From assembly GCA_021234155.1 (NCBI GenBank), contig JAJEKV010000011.1, forward strand, positions 5,969,132 to 6,033,131: a stretch of DNA of 64,000 nt, in the 5' to 3' direction. Below are positions 22,571 through 31,512 of this stretch, one piece after another. The DNA is from Isoetes taiwanensis (Eukaryota > Streptophyta > Lycopodiopsida > Isoetales > Isoetaceae). Within the stretch, counting starts at the first letter, position 1, and the number at the start of each line of letters is the position of its first letter. The translations under genes were made by a program, and so were the position numbers. The notes under the pieces were generated by a model. The model was given only the letters and a program-made list of their open reading frames with translations, was not told the DNA's origin and did no database searches.

Positions 22571-25040
22571 GAATATCTCTTATTACTTGAATCAGGTCCA
22601 CATTAATTGGGATTTTGAAGATCAAAGCATCATCGCCCTCGGATCTGCAACCTTAAATCAGACACAATGTACAAGATATATCCAGGGCTCGAATTTAGTG
22701 GCCCACCGAACTGGGACCACATTTGATATTACCGGATTTCCGAATTTTTTGGAGCCTATTTTTCGGATTTCTTTGGATGTTTTTGCAAAAATGATCAAAA
22801 AATTGTCGGAATCTTTTTTATCTAATCGAAAAATTTTAAGTATGGCCGGATTTTTTGGGGAGAAACCCCCCCATTTTCGATCCATGGATACATCCTATAT
22901 ATAACCTAATTTTAAATCAAGAATACACAATAGTTAACAATAACAAGGACAACATGATATGTTTGAACCTCACAAATATATGTCAACTTGATAAAAATAC
23001 ATGAAATATGATACTAACTTGAGCATGACCATTGAACATTTACTCTATTTAGTACTTATTTTACCTTCTTGATATTTACTTTAGTTTATTTGCAAGAATA
23101 GAACCATTGCAAGTAGTATGGGCATGGAATCTAGATAACTTTAAATACCCTTTATGTATTTACTTTAGTTTATTTGCAAGAACAGAACCATTGCAAGTAG
23201 TATGGGCATAGAATTTAGATGACTTTAAATACCCTTTATGAACGAAGAAATTGTTGTTAGGAATCCTCCCCTTGGAATGATGCCCCATGAAGATGCCTTT
23301 CATATAGCTAGGGCTTGGACAACTTGGTCAATATGGAATACATAATGCCTTAATCTTCAACGAGGATAGCGAAATACATAATGCCTTAATCTTCAACCAG
23401 GATAGCGAAATACATATCACCAAGTCACCTACTTCATATGGTAACTTGGAAGACGTAAAGGTAGAAATATGGGGCACCTATCGAAATCTAATCTACGTCG
23501 GAAAAGAGAATAGTCTCATCTTGTATTCGTAGATGGGTGCTCCCCTGCCATGTGGCATTGTATTGTTCTATTCTATTCTATTCTATTCTATCAAAGCAAA
23601 TAAAGTCTATTTTTTATCCCTCCAGAAAAAGAAAAAAGAGAAAAAAAAGAAAAAAGACCCTTGCTCCTATGAAGATCTGATATGTGTTGGAGCGAATCTA
23701 TAAATACAAGGCTACTTCTTTGAAATAAGTTGAAGTTGATGAGATCATCTCTACTTTTTGAATTTAGAAATAAATATGATCAGAAGACTCACTTCAAAGG
23801 CAGTAAAATCAAGTTTTCTTTGATAACCTTTGTTTTGGTGTGTGTTATAAGAGATGTTATTTTTTTTACTTAGAAAAAAAAATAAAAATTCAAAAAACAT
23901 TGTGAAGTTCACGAACAACATACAAACAACATGTAAACCATTAAATATAGCACAAATCCCATAACCCATATAAACAAAGATTTTCGATTTTTCTATCTTA
24001 AGAAATTTCAATTTTTTTTCTTGAACAAGGTTTTTTTCCTAAGGTTTTTAAATTTCCTTTACTTTCTTTTCTTAAGAAATTTTGAGATTTTTCTTTTTTC
24101 TTTTTTCTTTTTCCTTTGAACAAGGTCCTTTTCTTTTTCCTATTTCTTTGATTTGAGAGAGAAATAAGGTCCATGAAGCCAAAATCGCATAACACATCAA
24201 AACAAAAAAGCTCAAATACTTTTTTAGCATTTGTGCACCCATTATCTGTGGGTGCTTTTGTGCAAGCCTAGTAAAACCTTTCAGGTTACGCACCAACAGG
24301 GATCTCACCCCGTTCATTTTTGCCCTGAACACACATCACTCCCGCACCGACACTCTCACTCGTTCATCATCCATGGTCGTCAAACATTCCTCCATGATGT
24401 TCAAAGCGTTGCATAATAAGACTTGCACATCAAAAGCATTCCTCACTGCATGCTTTTCCATTTCAACTGGACCATTCTCCATGCCTAAAACGTTCTCCAA
24501 TGCAACAATGTTTCTCTATCTTGTTGTACGTGTTTCAGGCAACCTAACAGAGAAAATTAATATGTGGGTATGATATGATATGAATGGTGAGGGATTTCCT
24601 TTGGAGGATCTGCAAGCATTTTATGAGCTAATCTTTGGTTATAAATCACACATTTAAAAGTGCAGCTACAAAATCCCCTTATTTACATCGCTATAACCGA
24701 GCTTCTCCATAGAAACAAATGTGTCATCAAGCATAGCATCTAGTATATTTCTAGTACACTTAAGCCAGAAAAGTATTTTGATCCGAAGCCCAGACAAGTA
24801 GGGATACACATTCACGTAAAAGTCAAGAATGAATATTCACGTCTTTAGAGCTTACATAATACGTAAGCCCTTTAAGAGGCAAACTAGGGCTTTCTGGCAA
24901 TGAAGGCTCTAAATGAAACAAATGAAGGACTATTTCTTTGACCTAAGCATCATGAAGTTGATCTAAATGTGCAAAATCAAACCTTGTTCATCAAATATCT
25001 AGGAAACTCGAAACCCTATTGCTAAAGAAGCTCTGACATT
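22571..25040. other. Gene-free stretch of about 2.5 kb
   Basis: Contains a two-copy 84-bp tandem repeat (about 23074-23241), a ~42-bp direct repeat at about 23337-23415, a (TTCTA)n microsatellite at about 23566-23592 and purine/pyrimidine-rich blocks at 23625-23655 and 24000-24120. The short ORFs (for example 22569-22904 and 24072-24332) resemble nothing I know. Confidence 0.5.
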
Positions 25041-25044
25041 CAGG

Positions 25045-25078
<34 letters not shown>
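25045..25078 (-). repeat. Poly-T run (possible retroposon tail)
   Basis: An uninterrupted run of about 30 T. It could be the poly(A) tail of a retroposon lying on the - strand, but the adjacent 85 bp before the LTR is too short to identify. Confidence 0.4.
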
Positions 25079-25164
25079 TGGGAAATGAAGGTACCACTTT
25101 TTTATTTTCTGAAATAAAAGTACATGCATGCAACAACACAAGAGGAGATTACTATAGGAACTTC

Positions 25165-26824
25165 TGTGGACGTTTCCAAAGACAAATATAATGCCCCGGG
25201 GCGTATACTATATCGCCTCGCCACGCTGCATTACACGCCACCCCGACTGACGTGTACGCCAACGTGTAGCTAGGCTAATAGCCCTAGGAGGGCAACGTGC
25301 AAGGAGTGTGTATTTATTAAGGTGCACATTAAACAATGTGCACATTCATTTAGATGCACATTTTCCCATATGGCCACTTCATGCCAAGTGGGCCACACCC
25401 ATAGGTGCAATTAATGTGCACATTCTCCAATGTACACATTCATTAATGTGCACACATTTCCATGTGGGCACATTTGGCCACCTAGCCCTTAAAGGCAAGT
25501 GGGCCCATTTCCAATTATCCCACATGCCAAAAGGGGATAATTGGAAACCCTAGCCAACCCCCTTGTCTATATAGGGTAGGAAACCCTAACTTGCCCAATT
25601 TCGATTCTAGGGTTTTAGAACTCTGTTTTGGCTGCCTCAACAGCCAAAACCGCCTCCCAGACTCTGCCTGAGAGGATTGCAACGTTAGTTTCCCTTGATT
25701 CAAGCGTTTCAGCAAGATGGTCGAGCTCAGGTCAGGAGGAGGAACTCAAGGATCAGGTATTTGGCCAATTAGATAGTCTAAACCCTATTTCAGTCATAGA
25801 ATCAATAGGTTTAGACTATTAAATTGCCCATAGCAGCCTTCTAGATCTCTAGATGCCAGCCTCTAACTAAAGAACCTAACTCTATGATGTAGATTAGATA
25901 TAGTTCTTTAGTTCTGCTGTGATGTATATGGATGATGTATCTCTATGAACTCCTTGTATTGGGAAGGGGGGTAGAGACCTAAAACTTGGTAGTAGATGCT
26001 CCCAGAGTAGCCTCTCTAGCACACTATAGATTCGGCCTGTGTACAAGAACCACACCTGGTTGTGGGTGAAGGGGCCAGATTGGCTAAGAAGGAGGTTCAT
26101 GTCCTGACTCTTGAACGATCCCTCTGGTGTGTAAAGCCTACCAGGGATCATTGTGACTAGGTCTGATGGCTTGCCACTGCGTGTGGGCAAGGCATGGGCT
26201 CGACACCCGTGAAGTGGTGTTCACTTTCCAGTGGGTTCAGTCGAATAAGGGCAGTGGCCCTCTAGTCACCTTGAGTCAGCATGTAGATCTCTGGAGGGAG
26301 GGATCCCTACCTGCCCCATCGGAACTGGGAGGATGAACCCACGCTATGCATCCGGCGGGCTACAGTCAGGTCCCAACACTTTTCAGCCTACTCTGCAAAG
26401 TGTGCACAGGAGGGGCGGATGGAGTGGACAACCCTAAGCCATGTTCATATGCCAGCCAAATCCATTGCCATGAATTCTGTCTGCAACGAACTCTGGAGAC
26501 CCAAGCCGTCAGTCATCCCCTTGAGTCTGAGCCTTGGGTAGGACTCCCCGTATGTATTGTGCTCACCTTGTTTATGCAGATGTGATGAGCCACCCTTCGA
26601 GGTGGATATGTATTTATGTTATATACTAACATGTATGTTTACGCTTCCGCAGCTAGGTAGGCCCTGAGGGAGACGGGGTAAAATGACCCCTTCACTCTTC
26701 CCACTGGAACCCGTCATGGTTGCAGTGTCATGTGGAGGGCACTGTATCGGTACGGAGCTGGTATGGGGGATGAACTCCTGTTTGTATACGATGAGGGCAC
26801 CGTATACGAGTGGGGGACGTCACA
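25165..26824 (+). repeat. 5' LTR
   Basis: Starts TGTGGACGTTTCC and ends GACGTCACA. It is paired with 37118-38812. It contains GTGCACATT-type short repeats (25322-25460), a TATATAG box at 25568 followed by a run of AAACCCTA motifs, and a long downstream part. It lacks a ~30-bp GTGCACACATTTCC duplication that the 3' LTR has, and a ~15-bp segment near 26341. Confidence 0.9.
25568..25574 (+). promoter_or_regulatory. LTR TATA box
   Basis: TATATAG lies inside the LTR, with the equivalent at 37542-37548. It is the likely start region of the genomic transcript. Confidence 0.5.
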
Positions 26825-26825
26825 G

Positions 26826-26837
26826 TGGTATCAGAGC
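26826..26837 (+). promoter_or_regulatory. Primer binding site, initiator tRNA-Met type
   Basis: TGGTATCAGAGC begins two bases after the 5' LTR. This is the standard plant PBS complementary to the 3' end of initiator tRNA-Met. Confidence 0.9.
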
Positions 26838-27028
26838 AATGTCCTTGGAGACCAAGAGCAAAGCACTGGCCATGTTCCCAGTAGCACTAACTTGATAGGA
26901 TCCTTAAACCTCGAAAAATGGGAAATTTTTTTCTCATTTTTGTAGTTTATACTAAGCTAGTAACAGTTAAAATGAATAAAAACGTAAAAAGATTAAAATT
27001 GGTGAGCCAACATCCAAAAAGTAGGGTG

Positions 27029-27095
27029 GTCTCACACGTCGCGCCAGGACAGGAAATGAGATTTCCATTTTCGGGCTGGGCGCAACGTGTGAGAC
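27029..27095. repeat. 67-bp hairpin module A1
   Basis: Begins GTCTCACACGT and ends ACGTGTGAGAC, with further GCGCC/GGGCGC pairing inside, forming an imperfect hairpin. The centre reads GAAATGAGATTTCCATTTTC, the A subtype shared with 28868-28934. Confidence 0.92.
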
Positions 27096-27229
27096 ATTCA
27101 GCTTAGACACACCAAAAAGTTGTAAATTACAGTAAAATAACTTGATAATTCCAATTTTAAGCTAAGAATCAGTAGAATTAGCATGTTACATGTTCAAAAA
27201 GTACAAAATTTAATAGTGGGTCCCACCAT

Positions 27230-27296
27230 GTCTCACACGTCGCGCCAGGACAGGAAATGACTTTTTCATTTTCGGGCTGGGCGCAACGTGTGAGAC
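27230..27296. repeat. 67-bp hairpin module B1
   Basis: Same termini as A1 but the centre reads GAAATGACTTTTTCATTTTC, the B subtype shared with 29067-29133. It lies 201 bp after A1 and 76 bp before a TATA box. Confidence 0.92.
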
Positions 27297-27371
27297 CTTG
27301 CTTAATTAGGTGTTTTAGATGTTCTAGGCAGCCCAAGAAGGTAGTTAAAAGTTGACCTAAAATTTGGCCCC

Positions 27372-27379
27372 TATAAATA
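27372..27379 (+). promoter_or_regulatory. TATA box upstream of the H3-like ORF
   Basis: TATAAATA lies 106 bp before the ATG at 27478, in a normal plant TATA context (CCCCTATAAATAGA). It suggests that the ORF has its own promoter inside the element. Confidence 0.55.
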
Positions 27380-27477
27380 GACCCAGACCCCTCCCATTTT
27401 CGCGTTCTTCCTTGGAACTTTGCTCGTGATTGCCGAGGCGATCTTTTGGCGCTTAGCTTCGATCGACAAACCATCAA

Positions 27478-28723
27478 ATGATGGCCCGCACAAAGCAGAC
27501 TGCAAGGAAGCCTAGCCGAAGGGGATCCTCCAGCGCCAGCGGCCCTGGTCTCTTTTAGCGAGTCCTTCAAGAACGCCTTTTCCAAGAAGGCGAGTCTTCT
27601 TCGAGCGAAGATGCAGGATCGAGTCGGAGCGACCATACGGAGCTCATAGAGGATGACCGGCCGGACATCATGCACCAAATTCTCGAGGAGATCGCAGAGG
27701 AGGAGGGAAGGAGCAGGGAGCAGCGGGAGCAGGCAGGCCAGTCAACAGCCCAGGAGCAAACCCAGGCTGAGACCCACCTACAGGAGGAGCAAGGGAGAGA
27801 AGAGCAGCGGCAGCCGACTCTTAGCCCCGCGGAGGAAGCACATCTTGCGCGCTTCATCAGCAAGTACCAGGCCAAGGAGCGCCGCCGGGAGCAGAGGACA
27901 AAGAGTCGGGAAGACGACCCGACCACAGCCAGCGAGCCCAAGAAGAGGAAGGCCAAAGCCATTAAGGCGAGCAAAAGGAAAGTTGTGAAGGTTGGGAAGC
28001 GAGCAGTGGGTCCTGTCATCAACGAGCCGTCAGGAGAGGAGACCCCGCCTTCTACCGACGACTCGGACGAGGATTACGCCCCCAACCCAGAGGGAGCGAG
28101 TTCTTCAAAACCCCCGGTCGTGGAGGAAGAAGCCCCCCAGCAGGAAGCACGGGAGCACGAAGAGGCCGGACAAGTGGCGAAGCCCCCACCTTTCCCGACA
28201 TGGGATAGGGTCAAGACCCCACGGCCGCAACGGGAGGCATATGTGATAGACCCTGTCAAGGTCTATCAGAAGAGGATTAGGGAGCACAACACCTACATGG
28301 AGAAGTGGGAGGCATACAATGCCTACTACCAGGAGCATCGGGTAAGGGCCGTCGAAGGAGGAGTACCCCCGAGGCAGACTCTAAAGCCGCCCCCACCAAA
28401 GCCCAAGCCTCCCCGAGCACCAGGAAAGAAGCGGGCCGGCAGGAAGAAGCTGGAGAACAGAGCCCTCAAGGAGATCCGGCACTTCCAGAAGAGTTACGGA
28501 CTCTTGATCCCCCGGGCACCCTTTCAACATTTGGTCCGCGAAGTTATGCAAGAATACAACACGGACATGCGCGTGACCGACGAGATGCTGTTGTGCTACA
28601 GGAGGCAGCCGAATAGTGCAGCATTTTGAAGATTCAACGGCTTGCACAGTACACGCAAAGAGGGTCATCCTCATGAAGCAGGACATGCATCTGGCCTCAC
28701 ACATCAAGGGAGAACGCCCTTGA
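27478..28723 (+). pseudogene. Histone H3-like protein encoded by the retrotransposon
   Basis: The second of two adjacent ATGs (27481) starts Met-ARTKQTARK, identical to residues 1-9 of histone H3, followed by PSRRGSSS. The frame continues, broken by one TAG at about 27556 in a context where CAG would fit, through a long insert (about 300 aa): acidic/Gln-rich, then a basic NLS-like stretch ([16 protein letters not shown]), an acidic DSDEDYAP patch and a Pro/Lys-rich linker. The C-terminus is an H3 fold: [17 protein letters not shown] and [10 protein letters not shown] (28460-28545) match the alphaN-alpha1 part, LQEAAE (28596-28613) sits in alpha2, and [14 protein letters not shown] ... IKGERP then TGA (28625-28723) matches L2-alpha3 and the H3 C-terminus. 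The segments lie in different frames because of an apparent 1-nt loss near 28594 and a ~7-nt loss after 28613. LLIP and APF resemble centromeric H3 more than canonical H3. Expected role: nucleosome or chromatin association; that is inference. Confidence 0.85.
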
Positions 28724-28867
28724 GATTTTATAAATAACTGAAAATTTTGTTAATATAAAGAATTTTGGGAGTGAATAACATGTCTGATCTAGCTCAATTA
28801 AGCTAAGTTATAGAATTCTAGCTTTTGTTTTAGTCAAATTGGAACTTTTGAGCAAAAAGGAGACGAT
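28724..28867. other. Spacer between ORF 1 and the second hairpin cassette
   Basis: AT-rich, no ORF. A possible 3' UTR of the H3-like transcript. Confidence 0.4.
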
Positions 28868-28934
28868 GTCTCACACGTCGCGCCAGGACAGGAAATGAGA
28901 TTCTCATTTTCGGGCTGGGCGCAACGTGTGAGAC
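28868..28934. repeat. 67-bp hairpin module A2
   Basis: A-subtype centre (GAAATGAGATTCTCATTTTC), otherwise nearly identical to A1. Confidence 0.92.
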
Positions 28935-29066
28935 CATGCCCAAAAGTGCCCAAAACTGCCCCAAATCGACCAAATAAGGGGTCAATTCTGCCTAACTCGA
29001 CGAGTTTAGTAGAATTACAGCCTTAAATTATCCAAATTGATTAAGTTTAGCCCAATTTGAACCCAT

Positions 29067-29133
29067 GTCTCACACGTCGTGCCAGGACAGGAAATGACTT
29101 TTTCATTTTCGGGCTGGGCGCAACGTGTGAGAC
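29067..29133. repeat. 67-bp hairpin module B2
   Basis: B-subtype centre, identical to B1 there. It lies 199 bp after A2, nearly the same spacing as A1 to B1. Confidence 0.92.
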
Positions 29134-29323
29134 CTCATACAATTCTTCACCATGCCACACCTAAATGAATTCCAAACTGTTGCAATAGGTCCATCAGTCC
29201 ATTCTAACATGCTCAAACCCTAGAAGTAGTCCTTAAATTTGCCATTGCACCCCCTTATAGTGTAGAATCACCCAATCCCAGCAAAATTTAGGTCACTCAA
29301 AAATTAGGGTTTCCCCCTTTTTC

Positions 29324-29331
29324 TATAAATA
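29324..29331 (+). promoter_or_regulatory. TATA box upstream of extra ORF 2
   Basis: TATAAATA lies 122 bp before the ATG at 29446 and is followed, as in cassette 1, by a C-rich segment and a GGCGATCTT motif (29383; 27438 in cassette 1). Confidence 0.5.
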
Positions 29332-29445
29332 AGTCCCCCATTTTTCAATTAGCACCCTGCAAGTTTGCTCTCCACTGCTTAGGCGATCTTCCAGCTCCCT
29401 GAGGTGCTTCTGCATCCGTCTGTTACCCCCTTCTTTGCTAGATCA

Positions 29446-30909
29446 ATGGCCACTGCTGACTTCGGGCGATGGTACAGCGCCAGTGCCCATGCTGCCGAGG
29501 CAGATGTCAACGACATCTTCCAAGTGCTAGCAGAGTTTCAAGCTAGGGTAGGACCCTCCCTTGTTCAGGTCCCCCCTTGTATAGGATACTTCGTTCCCCG
29601 CCCATCCCTTCAAGCGGCCTTGGGTGATGTCCCCAACATCGCCAAGTACTTAACCAACAAGGCGCAGAGGCTGCCTGACTACATGGTCCTGACAGCCAAT
29701 AGGACCAAGTATTTCTCTTACACCGCCGCCCTAGCTATTTTCTTATCCCACCGCGCCAAAAACCCGATGGGAGCAACCTCTATCCCTCCGATGGAGGTGG
29801 ACCCCATAGCGGTGCAAAAGGAAGAGCAGATGCTTTTGCAGTATCAGCAGGAACAAGAAGCAAGAGAAGACGAAGAGGAGTCGGACGACGAGGAATACTC
29901 GGAGCTCGACTCAGACGAAGAACGGCGCCAAGTGGAACAGGAGCTGATCAACTTCGAGCAGAGCCGGCAGACTATCAGAGTTGCTCCCCCACTTGGGCTA
30001 GGCATCACAAGCCTAGCCCCTATCATCATCAACGGAGAGGAGTATCTACTCCTCAGCGACATCCAGAACCTTCCCGAATGCAGGGAGAGGGAGCTCAGAT
30101 TGGATGAACTGCTCCACCAACTACGGCAGACCGACATGGACGACTTCATCGTCCGGGGAGCCTCGGACTTCCCGCTTCAAGTGAGGGAGGCCGATACCTA
30201 CACAGGGGAAGCGACTTCAGATATCCAGGCCTACAGCAGCATCAGGCAAATGATGGACGAGCGGGAGCTGCCAACAGAAGAGGAGTTCCTCGCCCTCCAA
30301 GAACAGATGGGGATCCGTGGGAAGACCACGAGCATCCTAATGCCGAGTCCCTCAACACCACCCCCGGCAAGAGGAGGAGGAATCGACCTCAGGAGAGTCG
30401 ACTCCACAATTGAAGACTACCAGGAGCTCACCGAGATAGAGGTCGACGAGTATGCAGGGCGACATAGAGCAGGGGGCCAAACAAGCGGAGAAGCTTCGGC
30501 GACACACAACGACAGGTCGCTCAGGTACTACTTGCCGCTGCTACTAGATGGGAGAATAGCGGTGATACACCGCAAGTTCAGTCCCAGAGGGGAGGAAGGA
30601 GTGTTCATGCTGATTGCACTCTCGGGCTTCGGCAGGCATGCTCGCATAGCGGCAAATGTCGACTATGCTGTCCTGGTCAAGAGAGCAATGGCACTCGACC
30701 TCTTCGACTTCGCCATACCCCATCGACGTCAGGCGAGATTGGCGGTGACTGCGGCCCTTACATCCGACCGCAGGGTGGAAGACCTGGTGAGAGCCTTACA
30801 GGGTGGCTCGTCGGCAAGCGTCATCAGGAACTTGGGTCACTCAGTAGGAACGGCCCAAGTTAAGAAGTTCCTTGAGGACAACCCGTCTTACCGGCGATTT
30901 CAAGACTAG
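29446..30909 (+). CDS. Extra retrotransposon protein, 487 aa, unknown function
   Basis: The only intact long ORF in the element. It begins MATADFGRWYSASAHAAEAD; the upstream in-frame codons have no ATG. The N-terminal third looks globular. Residues about 125-185 are strongly acidic (EDEEESDDEEYSELDSDEE) within a Gln/Glu-rich probable coiled coil, the middle is mixed, and residues about 360-487 look folded and basic/hydrophobic (GRHARIAANVDYAVLVKRAM ... VKKFLEDNPSYRRF). I recognise no domain: no zinc knuckle, protease, envelope-type signal peptide or membrane segment. It has its own hairpin/TATA cassette and follows the H3-like ORF. Acidic stretches of this kind occur in histone chaperones, so a partner of the H3-like protein is possible but unproven. 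The lack of lesions, unlike its neighbours, suggests constraint or chance. Confidence 0.72.
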   Translation: MATADFGRWYSASAHAAEADVNDIFQVLAEFQARVGPSLVQVPPCIGYFVPRPSLQAALGDVPNIAKYLTNKAQRLPDYMVLTANRTKYFSYTAALAIFLSHRAKNPMGATSIPPMEVDPIAVQKEEQMLLQYQQEQEAREDEEESDDEEYSELDSDEERRQVEQELINFEQSRQTIRVAPPLGLGITSLAPIIINGEEYLLLSDIQNLPECRERELRLDELLHQLRQTDMDDFIVRGASDFPLQVREADTYTGEATSDIQAYSSIRQMMDERELPTEEEFLALQEQMGIRGKTTSILMPSPSTPPPARGGGIDLRRVDSTIEDYQELTEIEVDEYAGRHRAGGQTSGEASATHNDRSLRYYLPLLLDGRIAVIHRKFSPRGEEGVFMLIALSGFGRHARIAANVDYAVLVKRAMALDLFDFAIPHRRQARLAVTAALTSDRRVEDLVRALQGGSSASVIRNLGHSVGTAQVKKFLEDNPSYRRFQD

Positions 30910-31087
30910 TTAGACTCTTGATCCCGGAGACTTTTTGTACTAAAATATTATATAATATATGAGTATAATCTCTGTTGCACTTTAAATGTTTTGTTGATGT
31001 ATTTTTGCCCCACAACTATACCAACAAACGTAAACAATGCAAGAGAACAGGGAAAACTAACCATATAGCCATGAATCACTTGTGTAT
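30910..31087. other. Spacer before gag
   Basis: AT-rich, with TATTATATAATATATGAG at 30947. It leads to the original gag 5' region, which is interrupted by the MITE. Confidence 0.4.
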
Positions 31088-31409
31088 GGGCGAAAGCATG
31101 CTACGGTGTACCACTTTTGGAACCCTCAAAAGTACCTACACTGGGCACTTTTAAAACTGGTACTTTCTGTTTTTTCTTTCCATTAAAATCAATTCAAAAA
31201 TTTTGAATTGAAGGTCAATAACATGTTAGTCTATAGTATTAGAGGATTACAATTCTATTAGAGATTAAAATGAATGAATCAACTCTCAAACTTATTGTTT
31301 ATTGAGACATTTATGCAAGTTCCCAGTACCCAGTGCTGGGTACTTTTCTGGGTAGTTTTGCACTCCCTAAAAAGAACTTTAGATGGTACACCCTAGCATG
31401 CTTTCACCC
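31088..31409. mobile_element. MITE, 322 bp, target duplication GTAT
   Basis: Same family as 6602-6922: termini GGGCGAAAGCATGCTACGG and, reversed, GGGTGAAAGCATGCTAGGG, with GTAT on both sides (31084-31087 and 31410-31413). It interrupts the leader/5' coding region of gag. Confidence 0.9.
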
Positions 31410-31512
31410 GTATGCAGTTAGAGGCCTAGGCTCAGGGGAACGACAACGCCAAGACCTCAGGGAAGAACAGACTCCGCCCAGACCACCTCCGGCAAGGAAC
31501 CTATTCGAAGAA

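Noticed and set aside
24000-24332. Lys-rich - strand ORFs
   Set aside because: They come from TTTTTC-type pyrimidine repeats and have no homologue I know.
31333-31512. N-terminal 60 residues of the long gag-pol frame
   Set aside because: The first part is translated from the MITE at 31088-31409, so it is not original gag.
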